Source: Chloroflexota bacterium (GTDB taxonomy: Bacteria; Chloroflexota; Anaerolineae; J102). From it: a DNA stretch of 64,000 nucleotides. The stretch's first letter is position 1. Every line of letters begins with the position of its first letter. Made by a program: the position numbers and the translations under genes. The notes beneath the pieces were generated by a model. That model saw only the letters and a program-made list of their open reading frames with translations, was not told where the DNA came from and ran no database searches. The stretch lies in the NCBI GenBank assembly GCA_029782215.1, contig JAKOVD010000079.1, forward strand, positions 146,729 through 210,728, written 5' to 3'. Below are positions 52,606 to 63,500 of this stretch, one piece after another.

Positions 52606-54465
52606 ATGATTCTGCAGGCACTCAACCGCTATTACGACATCTTGATCAAGGACCCACAGGCGGAGGTCGCCCCTTTCGGGTACGGCACAGTCAACGTGGG
52701 GTTCGCCCTTAACCTTTCGACCGAAGGCGACCTCCTGGATGTACTTCCACTGTACACACAGGAGCAGCGCGGAAACAAGGTCGTTGAAGTGCCTCGTCCC
52801 ATGATTGTGCCGGAGCAGGTGAAGCGTACATCCGGTGTCAACCCTAATTTCCTGTGTGACACCAGCGCCTATGTTCTCGGACTTTCGGGGAAAGACGAAG
52901 CGCGCCAGGCATACAGCCAAGATCGCTTCTCAGCCTTTCGACGGTTCAATTCAGAATTGCTCGCAAAGGCGGATTCCGATGCAGCGCGAGCGACTGCGGC
53001 ATATCTGGAACGCCACGAGCCGTCCACAGCGAACGGGCATCCCGCCATCATTCGTTACCTTGATGCCCTTCTGAGTGGCGGCAACCTGGTCTTTCTCTTT
53101 CGTGGCGCGTTCGTGCATGAAGACCCTGCCATTCGCGAGGTCTGGGGGAAATACAAGGCGGGACTTGAAGCGGTTTCAATGCAGTGTCTCGTCACCGGAG
53201 AGATAGCTCCCATCGCGCGCCTGCATCCGAGCCTCAAGCGCGTTCGTGGCGCGCAGTCAAGTGGGGCGACTCTGGTGGGGTTCAACGCATCAGCCTACGA
53301 ATCCTATGGTCACACTCAGGGTCTCATTTCGCCTGTCAGCGAAGTTGCGACGTTCGCCTACGGCACGGCGCTGAACTACCTGCTCTCGGAGCGCAACCCC
53401 AACAAGAAGTTCTTCCTGGGCGATGCCACGGTGGTCTATTGGGCTGAGAGCGACAGCCACCAGGTGTATGAGGGCGACTTCGCCAGCCTCCTCGATCCTG
53501 ACTATGTCGAGGATGAGGCATCCCTGCAGAACGAAGGGAGAGCCAAAGCTGAAGCTGCCCTGAAGGAGACAGCAGGCAAAGTCAGGCGCGCGCAAATGAT
53601 CGACCTCAAGGCGCTGCAAGCGCACCTTGAGAAGGAGAATCCGCGTTTCTTCGTTCTCGGTCTCGCTCCCAACGCGGCGCGTGTCTCGGTTCGTTTCTTT
53701 ATCACCGATCCCTTTGAGGAAATCATCCGAAGCATCCTCGCTCACTACGACGATATGGAGATCGTCAGGGAGTACGAGAACCAGCCGCGGTACCTGACGG
53801 TAGGACGGGTGCTCAGCGAAACGGTCTCCAAGAAGTCCAGGGACAAAGATGCTTCCCCCCTTCTCGCCGGAGCGGTCTTCCGCGCCATCCTCGCCAACAC
53901 GCCGTATCCGACCGGCCTGTATTACGCGATCATCAACCGCATACGCGCTGACGCCGACGACGCAGACAGGGGGATTCACAAGATCAACTACGTGCGCGCT
54001 GCCGCGATCAAAGCCTTTCTCATCCGCAAGTATCGATATCAATCCCAAAATCCGTTCAAGGAGGTACTGGTTATGGCTCTGAACGAGCAATCCACGATCC
54101 CGGCCTATGTGTTGGGGCGCCTGTTCGCCGTGCTTGAGAAGGTCCAGTTGGAGGCGATAGGCAACATCAACGCAAGCATCAAAGACCGCTACTTCACTTC
54201 CGCTTGCGCCTCGCCAAGGAGCGTCTTTCCAATTCTCCTGCGGTTGTCCCAGCATCACATCGCCAAGGCGGAGTACGGCTATGCAAGCGACCGCCGCATC
54301 CAAGACATCCTGAACCTGCTCGACATCGACAAGAACCCGATACCTGCCCATCTGAACCTGGATGAGCAAGGCATCTTCGTGCTGGGCTACTACCACCAGC
54401 GCGCTGCTTTCTACAACCAGTCAGACCGCCAGGCTCTGGCTGTCCCAACTGCTCCCACTGTCTGA
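52606..54465 (+). CDS. cas8c: Cas8c (Csd1) large subunit of Cascade
   Basis: 619 residues, full length for the family. Begins MILQALNRYYDILIKDPQ. Typical segments are NFLCDTSAYVLGLSGKDEA, NAFAYGTALNYLLSERNP-like (here TFAYGTALNYLLSERNPN), DATVVYWAES and the C-terminal YTSACASPRSVFPILLRLSQ (here FTSACASPRSVFPILLRLSQ). Cas8c recognises the PAM and anchors the 5' end of the crRNA; an internal start could also yield the small subunit known in type I-C (Cas11c), which would lie in the C-terminal third, but I cannot demonstrate it by eye. Cas7c follows after 24 bases. Confidence 0.95.
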   Translation: MILQALNRYYDILIKDPQAEVAPFGYGTVNVGFALNLSTEGDLLDVLPLYTQEQRGNKVVEVPRPMIVPEQVKRTSGVNPNFLCDTSAYVLGLSGKDEARQAYSQDRFSAFRRFNSELLAKADSDAARATAAYLERHEPSTANGHPAIIRYLDALLSGGNLVFLFRGAFVHEDPAIREVWGKYKAGLEAVSMQCLVTGEIAPIARLHPSLKRVRGAQSSGATLVGFNASAYESYGHTQGLISPVSEVATFAYGTALNYLLSERNPNKKFFLGDATVVYWAESDSHQVYEGDFASLLDPDYVEDEASLQNEGRAKAEAALKETAGKVRRAQMIDLKALQAHLEKENPRFFVLGLAPNAARVSVRFFITDPFEEIIRSILAHYDDMEIVREYENQPRYLTVGRVLSETVSKKSRDKDASPLLAGAVFRAILANTPYPTGLYYAIINRIRADADDADRGIHKINYVRAAAIKAFLIRKYRYQSQNPFKEVLVMALNEQSTIPAYVLGRLFAVLEKVQLEAIGNINASIKDRYFTSACASPRSVFPILLRLSQHHIAKAEYGYASDRRIQDILNLLDIDKNPIPAHLNLDEQGIFVLGYYHQRAAFYNQSDRQALAVPTAPTV

Positions 54466-54489
54466 TGAGCTTGATTTGGAGAAGAGATA

Positions 54490-55359
54490 ATGACAACCCC
54501 GATCACCAACCGCTATGAGTTTGTCCTGCTTTACGATGTCGAAAACGGCAACCCCAACGGCGATCCCGACGCCGGCAACATGCCCCGTATCGACCCGGAA
54601 ACAGGGTATGGCATTGTCACAGACGTCTGTCTGAAGCGCAAAGTCCGCAACTACGTCGAGCTCGTCAAGGGCGATGCGACAGGTTACCGCATCCACATCA
54701 AAGAGGGAACCCCGCTCAATCAGAATAATGCTGCGGCCTACGCATCGATCGGGTTGAGCAGCGGCGCCAAGGTCGACATCGGCCAGGTCAACAGCGCGCG
54801 GCAGTGGATGTGCGCCAACTACTTCGATGTCCGTACCTTCGGCGCCGTCATGACCACCGGCGACAACTGTGGGCAGGTGCGCGGACCGGTGCAGATCAAC
54901 TTCTCGCGCAGCATTGACCCCATCACCCAGCAGGAAGTTACCATCACCCGGCAGGCAGTCACCCGAGTAGAGGATGTTGACAAAGAGCGCACGATGGGAC
55001 GCAAGCACATCGTCCCCTACGGCCTCTATCGCGCCGAGGGCTATGTGTCGGCCAGGCTGGCCAACGACCCTTCCAAGGGCACCGGCTTCTCGGAAGAGGA
55101 CCTGGCGCTGCTCTGGGAGGCCCTGGCCAACATGTTCGAGCACGACCATTCGGCGGCGCGCGGTAAGATGGCCACCCGCAAGCTGATCGTGTTCAAGCAT
55201 GAGAGCGACTTGGGCAACGCGCCCGCGCATCTTCTGTTCGATCTGGTCAAGGTCGAACGCAAGCCGGAGGTGGTCGTGCCGCGCAGCTTCACAGACTACG
55301 GGGTGACGATTCGCCGTGAACGCTTGCCGGACAAGGTAGATCTCATCGAAATGGTCTGA
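54490..55359 (+). CDS. cas7c: Cas7c (Csd2) backbone subunit of Cascade
   Basis: 289 residues, with GGAGAAGAGATA before the ATG. Begins ITNRYEFVLLYDVENGNPNG and continues DPDAGNMPRIDPETGYGIVT, both diagnostic of Csd2. Further family stretches are QVRGPVQINFSRSIDPI and SEEDLALLWEALANMFEHDH. Several copies bind along the crRNA. Its stop TGA (55357-55359) overlaps the ATG of the broken cas4. Confidence 0.96.
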   Translation: MTTPITNRYEFVLLYDVENGNPNGDPDAGNMPRIDPETGYGIVTDVCLKRKVRNYVELVKGDATGYRIHIKEGTPLNQNNAAAYASIGLSSGAKVDIGQVNSARQWMCANYFDVRTFGAVMTTGDNCGQVRGPVQINFSRSIDPITQQEVTITRQAVTRVEDVDKERTMGRKHIVPYGLYRAEGYVSARLANDPSKGTGFSEEDLALLWEALANMFEHDHSAARGKMATRKLIVFKHESDLGNAPAHLLFDLVKVERKPEVVVPRSFTDYGVTIRRERLPDKVDLIEMV

Positions 55360-56026
55360 TGCTCTCCGAATACCCTCCTGACGCCTGGCTGCCGCTCTCT
55401 GGCATCCAGCACTTCATCTTCTGCCGCCGGCAGTGGGCGCTGATCCATGTCGAACAGCAATGGCAGGAAAGCGCGCTCACGGCGGATGGCCGCATCATGC
55501 ACCGCGCGTGGACGATCCCTTCTTCACCGAAAAGCGAAAGGATGTGATCCTGGCACGGGCGGTGCCTGTGTCGTCGCGCACGCTGGGCCTGACAGGGCTG
55601 TGCGACGTGGTCGAGTTCACCGCCTCGAAAGAGGGGGTGGCGCTGCCCGGACGTACGGGGCGTTTTCTGCCCGCGCCTGTGGAATACAAGCGCGGCAGGG
55701 AGAAACGAGATCGCTGCGACGAGGGACAGCTTTGCGCTCAGGCCATGTGTCTCGAAGAGATGCTCGCCGTCACCATCCCGATGGCCTACCTCTACTACGG
55801 CGAGACGCGCCGCCGTGTTCACGTCGCGCTTACGGACGACCTGCGCGATCTTGTGCGGAAGGCAGCGCAGGAGATGCATGCCTACCATGGGCGCGGCTAT
55901 ACGCCGCGCGTCAAGCCCTTCAAAGGATGCCGTTCCTGCTCACTGGCTGACGTCTGTCTGCCCCGCCTGCAGGAAAAGACGGCAACGGCATCCAACTACA
56001 TCCGCCTGCAGGTTGGCCAGGCATAG
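55359..56026 (+). pseudogene. cas4: Cas4 with a single-base frameshift
   Basis: Type I-C Cas4, a RecB-like 5'-3' exonuclease that trims prespacers for correct PAM-side length. Frame 1 starts at 55359 (MLSEYPPDAWLPLSGIQHFI) and reads IFCRRQW and ADGRIMH up to 55502, then continues in a wrong frame to a stop at 55547. The rest resumes in another frame from 55505 (RVDDPFFTEKRKD) to 56026, with the GxxxxxK-type motif in APVEYKRGRE and the last Fe-S cysteines in CRSCSLADVC. The shift is consistent with loss of one base near 55503-55504. Repaired length would be 222 residues. Real mutation, programmed shift or assembly error are all possible. Confidence 0.85.
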
Positions 56027-56029
56027 GCC

Positions 56030-57061
56030 ATGAAGACCTTGGGGAACGTCCTCTACGTCACAACGCCGGAAGCCTACCTGTCCCTGGATGGCGAGAACGT
56101 CGTCGTGCGGAAGGATGATGCAAACTCGATGCGCCTGCCGCTCCACAACCTGGAGGGGATCGTCTGCTTCAACTACCCCGGCGTCAGTCCGGCCTTGATG
56201 GGCGCGTGCGGCGAAAGGAGCATCGCATTGACCTTTCTCAAGCCCAACGGCCACTTCCTGGCGCGGGTCACAGGCCGGACAAGAGGCAATGTGCTCCTGC
56301 GCCGGCAGCAGTACGCACTGGCGCAGAGCGAGATCGCCTGCGTGTCTGTGGCGGCGTCGTGTCTCCTGGGCAAGATCGCCAACAGCCGCAGTGTGATCGA
56401 GCGCGGTCTCCGTGACCACGCCCTGCTCGTAGACTGTGCAGCCCTGCAAGCTGCTTCGCAAGCACTCAAGGAGACGATGTACACCGTTCAGAAAGCGAGA
56501 ACGCTTGAGGAACTGCGCGGGATCGAGGGCAATGCCGCCAAGCGGTACTTTGGAGCGTTCGAGCACCTGATCCTGCACCAAAAGGACGACTTCTTCTTGA
56601 ATGAACGTTCACGCCGCCCACCGCTTGACAACATGAATGCCCTGCTTTCGTTTCTCTACACCCTCCTGGCCAACGATGTCGCATCGGCACTTGAGTCCGT
56701 GGGCCTGGACCCCTACGTGGGGTTTCTGCACACGGATCGTCCGGGACGCCCTTCACTGGCGCTTGACCTGATGGAGGAGCTGCGTCCGGTCCTTGCCGAT
56801 CGATTGGCCCTCTCGCTTGTCAACCGCAAGCAGATCAGCGGGACCGGCTTCGTCACCAAGGAGAGCGGGGGCGTCATGATGGCTGACGATACGCGCAAAG
56901 AGGTGTTGACCGCCTGGCAGAAGCGCAAGGCTGAAGAGCTGATCCACCCCTTTCTCAAGGAGCGTATCCCGTACGGGTTGATCCCCCACGTTCAAAGCAC
57001 GCTGCTGGCCCGCCACCTGCGCGGCGATCTCGATGCCTATCCACCCTTCTTCTGGAACTAG
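56030..57061 (+). CDS. cas1c: Cas1 integrase (type I-C)
   Basis: 343 residues. Begins MKTLGNVLYVTTPEAYLSLD and has the usual N-terminal sheet domain with GENVVVRKDD. The catalytic domain shows GIEGNAAKRYFGAFEHL (acidic residue), NALLSFLYTLLANDVASALE, DPYVGFLHTDRPGRPSLALD (His) and LMEELRP (acidic). Ends in the family-typical GLIPHVQSTLLARHL. It forms the spacer-integration complex with Cas2. The stop is 17 bases before the cas2 start. Confidence 0.96.
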   Translation: MKTLGNVLYVTTPEAYLSLDGENVVVRKDDANSMRLPLHNLEGIVCFNYPGVSPALMGACGERSIALTFLKPNGHFLARVTGRTRGNVLLRRQQYALAQSEIACVSVAASCLLGKIANSRSVIERGLRDHALLVDCAALQAASQALKETMYTVQKARTLEELRGIEGNAAKRYFGAFEHLILHQKDDFFLNERSRRPPLDNMNALLSFLYTLLANDVASALESVGLDPYVGFLHTDRPGRPSLALDLMEELRPVLADRLALSLVNRKQISGTGFVTKESGGVMMADDTRKEVLTAWQKRKAEELIHPFLKERIPYGLIPHVQSTLLARHLRGDLDAYPPFFWN

Positions 57062-57078
57062 CGTGAGGGAAGCAAGCG

Positions 57079-57369
57079 ATGATGGTTCTGATCACCTACG
57101 ATGTCAACACCGGGACCCCAGCCGGGAGGAAGCGTCTGCGCAAGGTCGCGGAACGGTGCCAGGACTACGGCCAGCGTGTGCAGAATTCAGTGTTCGAGTG
57201 TCTGGTCGATGCGGCGCAGGCGAGGCAGCTCAAGCATGCGCTGACCGAGCTTATCGATTCCGAGACTGACAGTCTGCGGTTCTACTACCTTGGCAACGAG
57301 TGGCGGCAGCGGGTAGAGCACTTCGGCGCGAAATGCAGCGTCGATGTCGAGGGACCGCTGATCGTCTGA
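57079..57369 (+). CDS. cas2: Cas2
   Basis: 96 residues. Cas2 fold: MMVLITYDVNTGTPAGRKRL with Asp near residue 8, followed by VQNSVFECLVDAAQARQLKH and DSLRFYYLGNEW, typical of type I-C Cas2. It bridges two Cas1 dimers during spacer integration. It is the last cas gene; the leader and array begin 168 bases later, and the array is therefore next to the adaptation genes. Confidence 0.96.
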   Translation: MMVLITYDVNTGTPAGRKRLRKVAERCQDYGQRVQNSVFECLVDAAQARQLKHALTELIDSETDSLRFYYLGNEWRQRVEHFGAKCSVDVEGPLIV

Positions 57370-57537
57370 GCTTCTATGTCTGCGAACCCCAAGTGACCAG
57401 GGAATCCCAGGCAGGTTCGCAGCCAAAATGCACCTTAACAAGCGCATAGCCGACGACCGCAAGCCTTCAGCGGCGGCTTGCGACTCGGCATAGCACTACA
57501 TGTAGTGGCTGTGAAACAACAGCCCCAAGATGTTGCG
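57370..57537 (+). promoter_or_regulatory. CRISPR leader
   Basis: 168 bases between cas2 and the first repeat. It holds an imperfect hairpin (CGCAAGCC 57458-57465, GGCTTGCG 57475-57482), a perfect 14-base palindrome CACTACATGTAGTG (57494-57507) and GGCTGT/ACAGCC (57507-57524). A possible promoter is TTGCGA (57478-57483) and TGTAGT (57501-57506), spacer 17 bases, overlapping the palindrome. Transcription would start about 25 bases before repeat 1. Confidence 0.7.
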
Positions 57538-60500
57538 GTCGCTTCCCTTCGCGGGAAGCGTGGATTGAAATACGGTACTAAACGCCATGTAACTCGTGCG
57601 TGTCGTCGCTTCCCTTCGCGGGAAGCGTGGATTGAAATGCACTCGGGCTACCAGACTTCGACTTCCGACTCCTGGTCGCTTCCCTTCGCGGGAAGCGTGG
57701 ATTGAAATTGCGAACATCTCGCGCATCTTGGCGCGTGAGCCAGTCGCTTCCCTTCGCGGGAAGCGTGGATTGAAATAGCTTGCCGGCAACGGGTGTAGGC
57801 GGGCACTCCTTGTCGCTTCCCTTCGCGGGAAGCGTGGATTGAAATTCGCAGATGTTACCAGGGCAGTTTCGTGAGAGGTGTCGCTTCCCTTCGCGGGAAG
57901 CGTGGATTGAAATCTCTCCATGTTGGCCCTGAGCAGCGTCGCCTGCTGTCGCTTCCCTTCGCGGGAAGCGTGGATTGAAATAACTCCTGCCCCAGCGTGG
58001 TCGGAGAATAACAATCGTCGCTTCCCTTCGCGGGAAGCGTGGATTGAAATTTCCGGGATGACGTGGCCAACGTCCATCAATGGGAGGTCGCTTCCCTTCG
58101 CGGGAAGCGTGGATTGAAATACCGCAGTCTTGCCAATTTCCGCCCACGGGCGCAGGTCGCTTCCCTTCGCGGGAAGCGTGGATTGAAATTTGACGGTCAC
58201 AGATGGACCGAGCACACGCATCCAGTCGCTTCCCTTCGCGGGAAGCGTGGATTGAAATCCGCACATCGACCGGCGCCACCTCATCGACATTGGTCGCTTC
58301 CCTTCGCGGGAAGCGTGGATTGAAATAAGGCAAGGAGTGGGATGTTTTCATCCCATTGTGTCGCTTCCCTTCGCGGGAAGCGTGGATTGAAATAATGGCC
58401 TTGATCCGGGTATCGCTCTCGCCCTGCGTCGCTTCCCTTCGCGGGAAGCGTGGATTGAAATGCCGTGTGCGATCTTGTATGCCGTCCCTCCAGGTCGCTT
58501 CCCTTCGCGGGAAGCGTGGATTGAAATACCCATCTGGACCATAGCGGGCAGATTGCCGGTGGTCGCTTCCCTTCGCGGGAAGCGTGGATTGAAATATCGA
58601 GGTTACGGCCTACCTGTGGCCCCGCTACGGTCGCTTCCCTTCGCGGGAAGCGTGGATTGAAATATCGGCTTGTGCGAGGCTTTGGGGTAAGTCGCCAGGT
58701 CGCTTCCCTTCGCGGGAAGCGTGGATTGAAATTTTGCGTAACATTCCGGCAAATTTGCCGATGGGGTCGCTTCCCTTCGCGGGAAGCGTGGATTGAAATG
58801 GGACAATTGGAGCGGCAAGGTCAGCACTGAGGGCAAGTCGCTTCCCTTCGCGGGAAGCGTGGATTGAAATTGGATTGACCAAACCGGCTGCAACGTTTTG
58901 TGTGTCGCTTCCCTTCGCGGGAAGCGTGGATTGAAATCGCGTCTTGGCTCCGCATAGTTTAGGCATGTCCTGTCGCTTCCCTTCGCGGGAAGCGTGGATT
59001 GAAATACTTCTACCCTGGCTACACCGTCGAAACGGCACTCGTCGCTTCCCTTCGCGGGAAGCGTGGATTGAAATGTCCACTTGGCGGGCACGGCGATGGC
59101 AAGCTGAAGGTCGCTTCCCTTCGCGGGAAGCGTGGATTGAAATTGCACGACGAAGGCAAGCGCCTGGGAGAACAGGTCGCTTCCCTTCGCGGGAAGCGTG
59201 GATTGAAATGCCCGCCTCAAAGCCGAGATCGCCATGCTCAAAGTCGCTTCCCTTCGCGGGAAGCGTGGATTGAAATACCGAATCGCCCCAGTCCTCGATG
59301 TAGGTCGAGATGTCGCTTCCCTTCGCGGGAAGCGTGGATTGAAATTCGGCCTGCGCCTGCTTCTCGGCAGCCAGCTTGGGTCGCTTCCCTTCGCGGGAAG
59401 CGTGGATTGAAATCATTCACCTTCGGGCATATGACCGAGGCTAACAGGTCGCTTCCCTTCGCGGGAAGCGTGGATTGAAATGCCTTGACCACCATCACAG
59501 GCGACCAGGGCGAGGTCGCTTCCCTTCGCGGGAAGCGTGGATTGAAATCCTTCCCTGGTGAACCTGTACGGCTGCACCATGTCGCTTCCCTTCGCGGGAA
59601 GCGTGGATTGAAATGGTGATCGTGCCGATGGTGCCTGAGCCGATCTTGTCGCTTCCCTTCGCGGGAAGCGTGGATTGAAATAGTACGGGCAACTCAGCAC
59701 GGTCGGGAAGGGAAGTCGCTTCCCTTCGCGGGAAGCGTGGATTGAAATTCTAGCGCCACGCCAAGTTGAGCGACCGCATAGGGTCGCTTCCCTTCGCGGG
59801 AAGCGTGGATTGAAATACCTGCCGCCGTCGTGAACGTGTACACCTTGAAGGTCGCTTCCCTTCGCGGGAAGCGTGGATTGAAATCCGACGTAAGAATGCT
59901 CACTGGCGAGTTCGGCGTCGCTTCCCTTCGCGGGAAGCGTGGATTGAAATTGCATCTCGTCAAGCGGCAGGCCAGGGGCGAGCAGTCGCTTCCCTTCGCG
60001 GGAAGCGTGGATTGAAATAGGGCCATGACGTATCCCTCCTGAGTGTCAGGGTGTCGCTTCCCTTCGCGGGAAGCGTGGATTGAAATCATCAAAACAGCGC
60101 GAGCGCTGCTACAAGGCGGCGTCGCTTCCCTTCGCGGGAAGCGTGGATTGAAATGTATCCAAGCTGCGAGACAAGCGCCGCGAGGGTGGTCGCTTCCCTT
60201 CGCGGGAAGCGTGGATTGAAATTCGACCAGAATCAGCGCCCCACCGGGCACCGTAGTCGCTTCCCTTCGCGGGAAGCGTGGATTGAAATTTCGAGTACGC
60301 CCGACTCCTGCGCGGCCTGCAACCGTCGCTTCCCTTCGCGGGAAGCGTGGATTGAAATATTCCTGCGAGCAGGGCGAAGGGTGCCCACATGTCGCTTCCC
60401 TTCGCGGGAAGCGTGGATTGAAATTCGACCAGAATCAGCGCCCCACCGGGCACCGTAGTCGCTTCCCTTCGCGGGAAGCGTGGATTGAAATTGAGTAACG

Positions 60501-63500
60501 GCGGTCGAAGTGGCGGGCGTTCATGTCGCTTCCCTTCGCGGGAAGCGTGGATTGAAATGTAACGTAGACGCCGCCGCTATACGTGTAGCCACGTCGCTTC
60601 CCTTCGCGGGAAGCGCGGATTGAAATATCACCGGCCATGAGGGCGGGACAGCGGCGGCCGGTCGCTTCCCTTCGCGGGAAGCGTGGATTGAAATGAAGAT
60701 GCCGACATGCGCAAGGTCCTCGAAGCCGCGTCGCTTCCCTTCGCGGGAAGCGTGGATTGAAATCTGCAGGGTCTCAATCTCCGCCTGCTGCGTGTTGAGG
60801 TCGCTTCCCTTCGCGGGAAGCGTGGATTGAAATGCCACTGCCGCCATTCTGGCCCACGACCGCTAAAGGTCGCTTCCCTTCGCGGGAAGCGTGGATTGAA
60901 ATTACGGCATCGTCACCATGACCGGCTCCTCCAGCGGTCGCTTCCCTTCGCGGGAAGCGTGGATTGAAATTGGTGGGCAACCTCCCTGCTGCAAGAAGCC
61001 TATTGTCGCTTCCCTTCGCGGGAAGCGTGGATTGAAATTATTCCCGCAGGCAGCACAATAAACGGTGTACAGGTCGCTTCCCTTCGCGGGAAGCGTGGAT
61101 TGAAATGTGTACCAGAACGGGGTGTTCTACGACATCTGGGTCGCTTCCCTTCGCGGGAAGCGTGGATTGAAATACTTGACCACCTCCAGTAGTGTGATCC
61201 TCCGCCGGGTCGCTTCCCTTCGCGGGAAGCGTGGATTGAAATTCGAACATCGAGCAGCAGTCGATCGAGTTCGTGGGTCGCTTCCCTTCGCGGGAAGCGT
61301 GGATTGAAATATCGACAACACCGACCGCACGGATGAGGCCACAGGTCGCTTCCCTTCGCGGGAAGCGTGGATTGAAATCGCTCCATGGTCCTGCTGCAAG
61401 TCGCCGAGGCGGTCGCTTCCCTTCGCGGGAAGCGTGGATTGAAATGATGCTCACCATGGCGTCCCGTGCCCACTGCGTGTCGCTTCCCTTCGCGGGAAGC
61501 GTGGATTGAAATGTTGCAGTACGGGCAGTTCTCGCCGAACGCCACCGTCGCTTCCCTTCGCGGGAAGCGTGGATTGAAATGTGACTGTGTGCGGCAGCTT
61601 CGGCACGGGCAAGGTCGCTTCCCTTCGCGGGAAGCGTGGATTGAAATTACAAGCTGGATGGCACGGCGAAGCGCCCCTATGTCGCTTCCCTTCGCGGGAA
61701 GCGTGGATTGAAATTTTCGGGATGACGTGGCCAACGTGCATCAATGGGAGTCGCTTCCCTTCGCGGGAAGCGTGGATTGAAATTTCAGGGTCGTGCCGTC
61801 CGCCGTGGCTGCCAGGGGTCGCTTCCCTTCGCGGGAAGCGTGGATTGAAATGCACTCAGCCAGCCCCACTGCCGGCCGATGCTGGTCGCTTCCCTTCGCG
61901 GGAAGCGTGGATTGAAATCTTGCCGTTGCCCAGGTCCCGCTCAAAGCCGGTCGTCGCTTCCCTTCGCGGGAAGCGTGGATTGAAATCTCGATGGGAAGGC
62001 CCTCCGGTATCTCATAACCCAGGTCGCTTCCCTTCGCGGGAAGCGTGGATTGAAATATCACTGGGGACAATCGGTTGACAGCCATCGCTAGTCGCTTCCC
62101 TTCGCGGGAAGCGTGGATTGAAATGCCAACATCAAGGCAGCAACCGGCCCAACAACAGTCGCTTCCCTTCGCGGGAAGCGTGGATTGAAATGTCCAGTTC
62201 CGCCAGTTGTTTGATCCGCTGCACGGTCGCTTCCCTTCGCGGGAAGCGTGGATTGAAATACCATGACACAAACAAAGACGCGTGTGGCAGAAGTCGCTTC
62301 CCTTCGCGGGAAGCGTGGATTGAAATTGTCGGGGGGCGCTGCGCTTGGCGCTAACTCCGGGTCGCTTCCCTTCGCGGGAAGCGTGGATTGAAATGGACAC
62401 GATGCAGAAGAAGAGCAATGGCACATGGTCGCTTCCCTTCGCGGGAAGCGTGGATTGAAATATCTATCCACTCGTCTGGCATTCGCAGCCCCGCCGTCGC
62501 TTCCCTTCGCGGGAAGCGTGGATTGAAATGTCGTCCTGGTGTGGCGGTGGCGGGTCTGGCTCGTCGCTTCCCTTCGCGGGAAGCGTGGATTGAAATAATT
62601 GCTACGGTGACGCCGTTAATTGTTGCGCCGTCGCTTCCCTTCGCGGGAAGCGTGGATTGAAATCACCTGCTCAGTCTGTTCAGTCTCCAATGTGTTGTCG
62701 CTTCCCTTCGCGGGAAGCGTGGATTGAAATGAGATCTCGCCGGTGACGTTCCCGGCCTATCCTGTCGCTTCCCTTCGCGGGAAGCGTGGATTGAAATTTC
62801 GTGGGCATCCACGGGTACGTGTCATGAGCTAGTCGCTTCCCTTCGCGGGAAGCGTGGATTGAAATTCGTCCGGCCCTGCCAGGATAGGCAAACCGTCAAT
62901 GTCGCTTCCCTTCGCGGGAAGCGTGGATTGAAATACGGCGCAGGGCGCCACGCTGACCATCCACAATGTCGCTTCCCTACACGGGAAGCGTGGATTGAAA
63001 TGGGAATCATGGTTAGCTCCTTGTCGCCAGGACGATGTCGCTTCCCTACACGGGAAGCGTGGATTGAAATAGTACGGCGTCGCCCTGGTCAATCCCACGG
63101 CAAGCGTCGCTTCCCTACACGGGAAGCGTGGATTGAAATGCCGTACTCCCAGGTGTTATCGTCGTCCGGGTCGTCGCTTCCCTACACGGGAAGCGTGGAT
63201 TGAAATCTGAAGCTGTATGGGACGGCGAGGGCGTGGGATGAGTCGCTTCCCTACACGGGAAGCGTGGATTGAAATGTTCCGTACACGATGACAGCACGCC
63301 GGCCACCAGTCGCTTCCCTACACGGGAAGCGTGGATTGAAATCTTTGATGCACGGACGGGTCATGCAGGCATGGAGGTCGCTTCCCTACACGGGAAGCGT
63401 GGATTGAAATGCCTACGTCTCCGGGTTCGCCCCCCAGGGCTGCGGTCGCTTCCCTACACGGGAAGCGTGGATTGAAATTACCGGGATTGTGTCTGCCATG

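Noticed and set aside
55433-56026. A separate 197-codon gene starting inside cas4
   Set aside because: The first 24 codons are the wrong frame of Cas4 and the rest is the Cas4 C-terminal part, so it is the second half of a frameshifted gene, not a new one.
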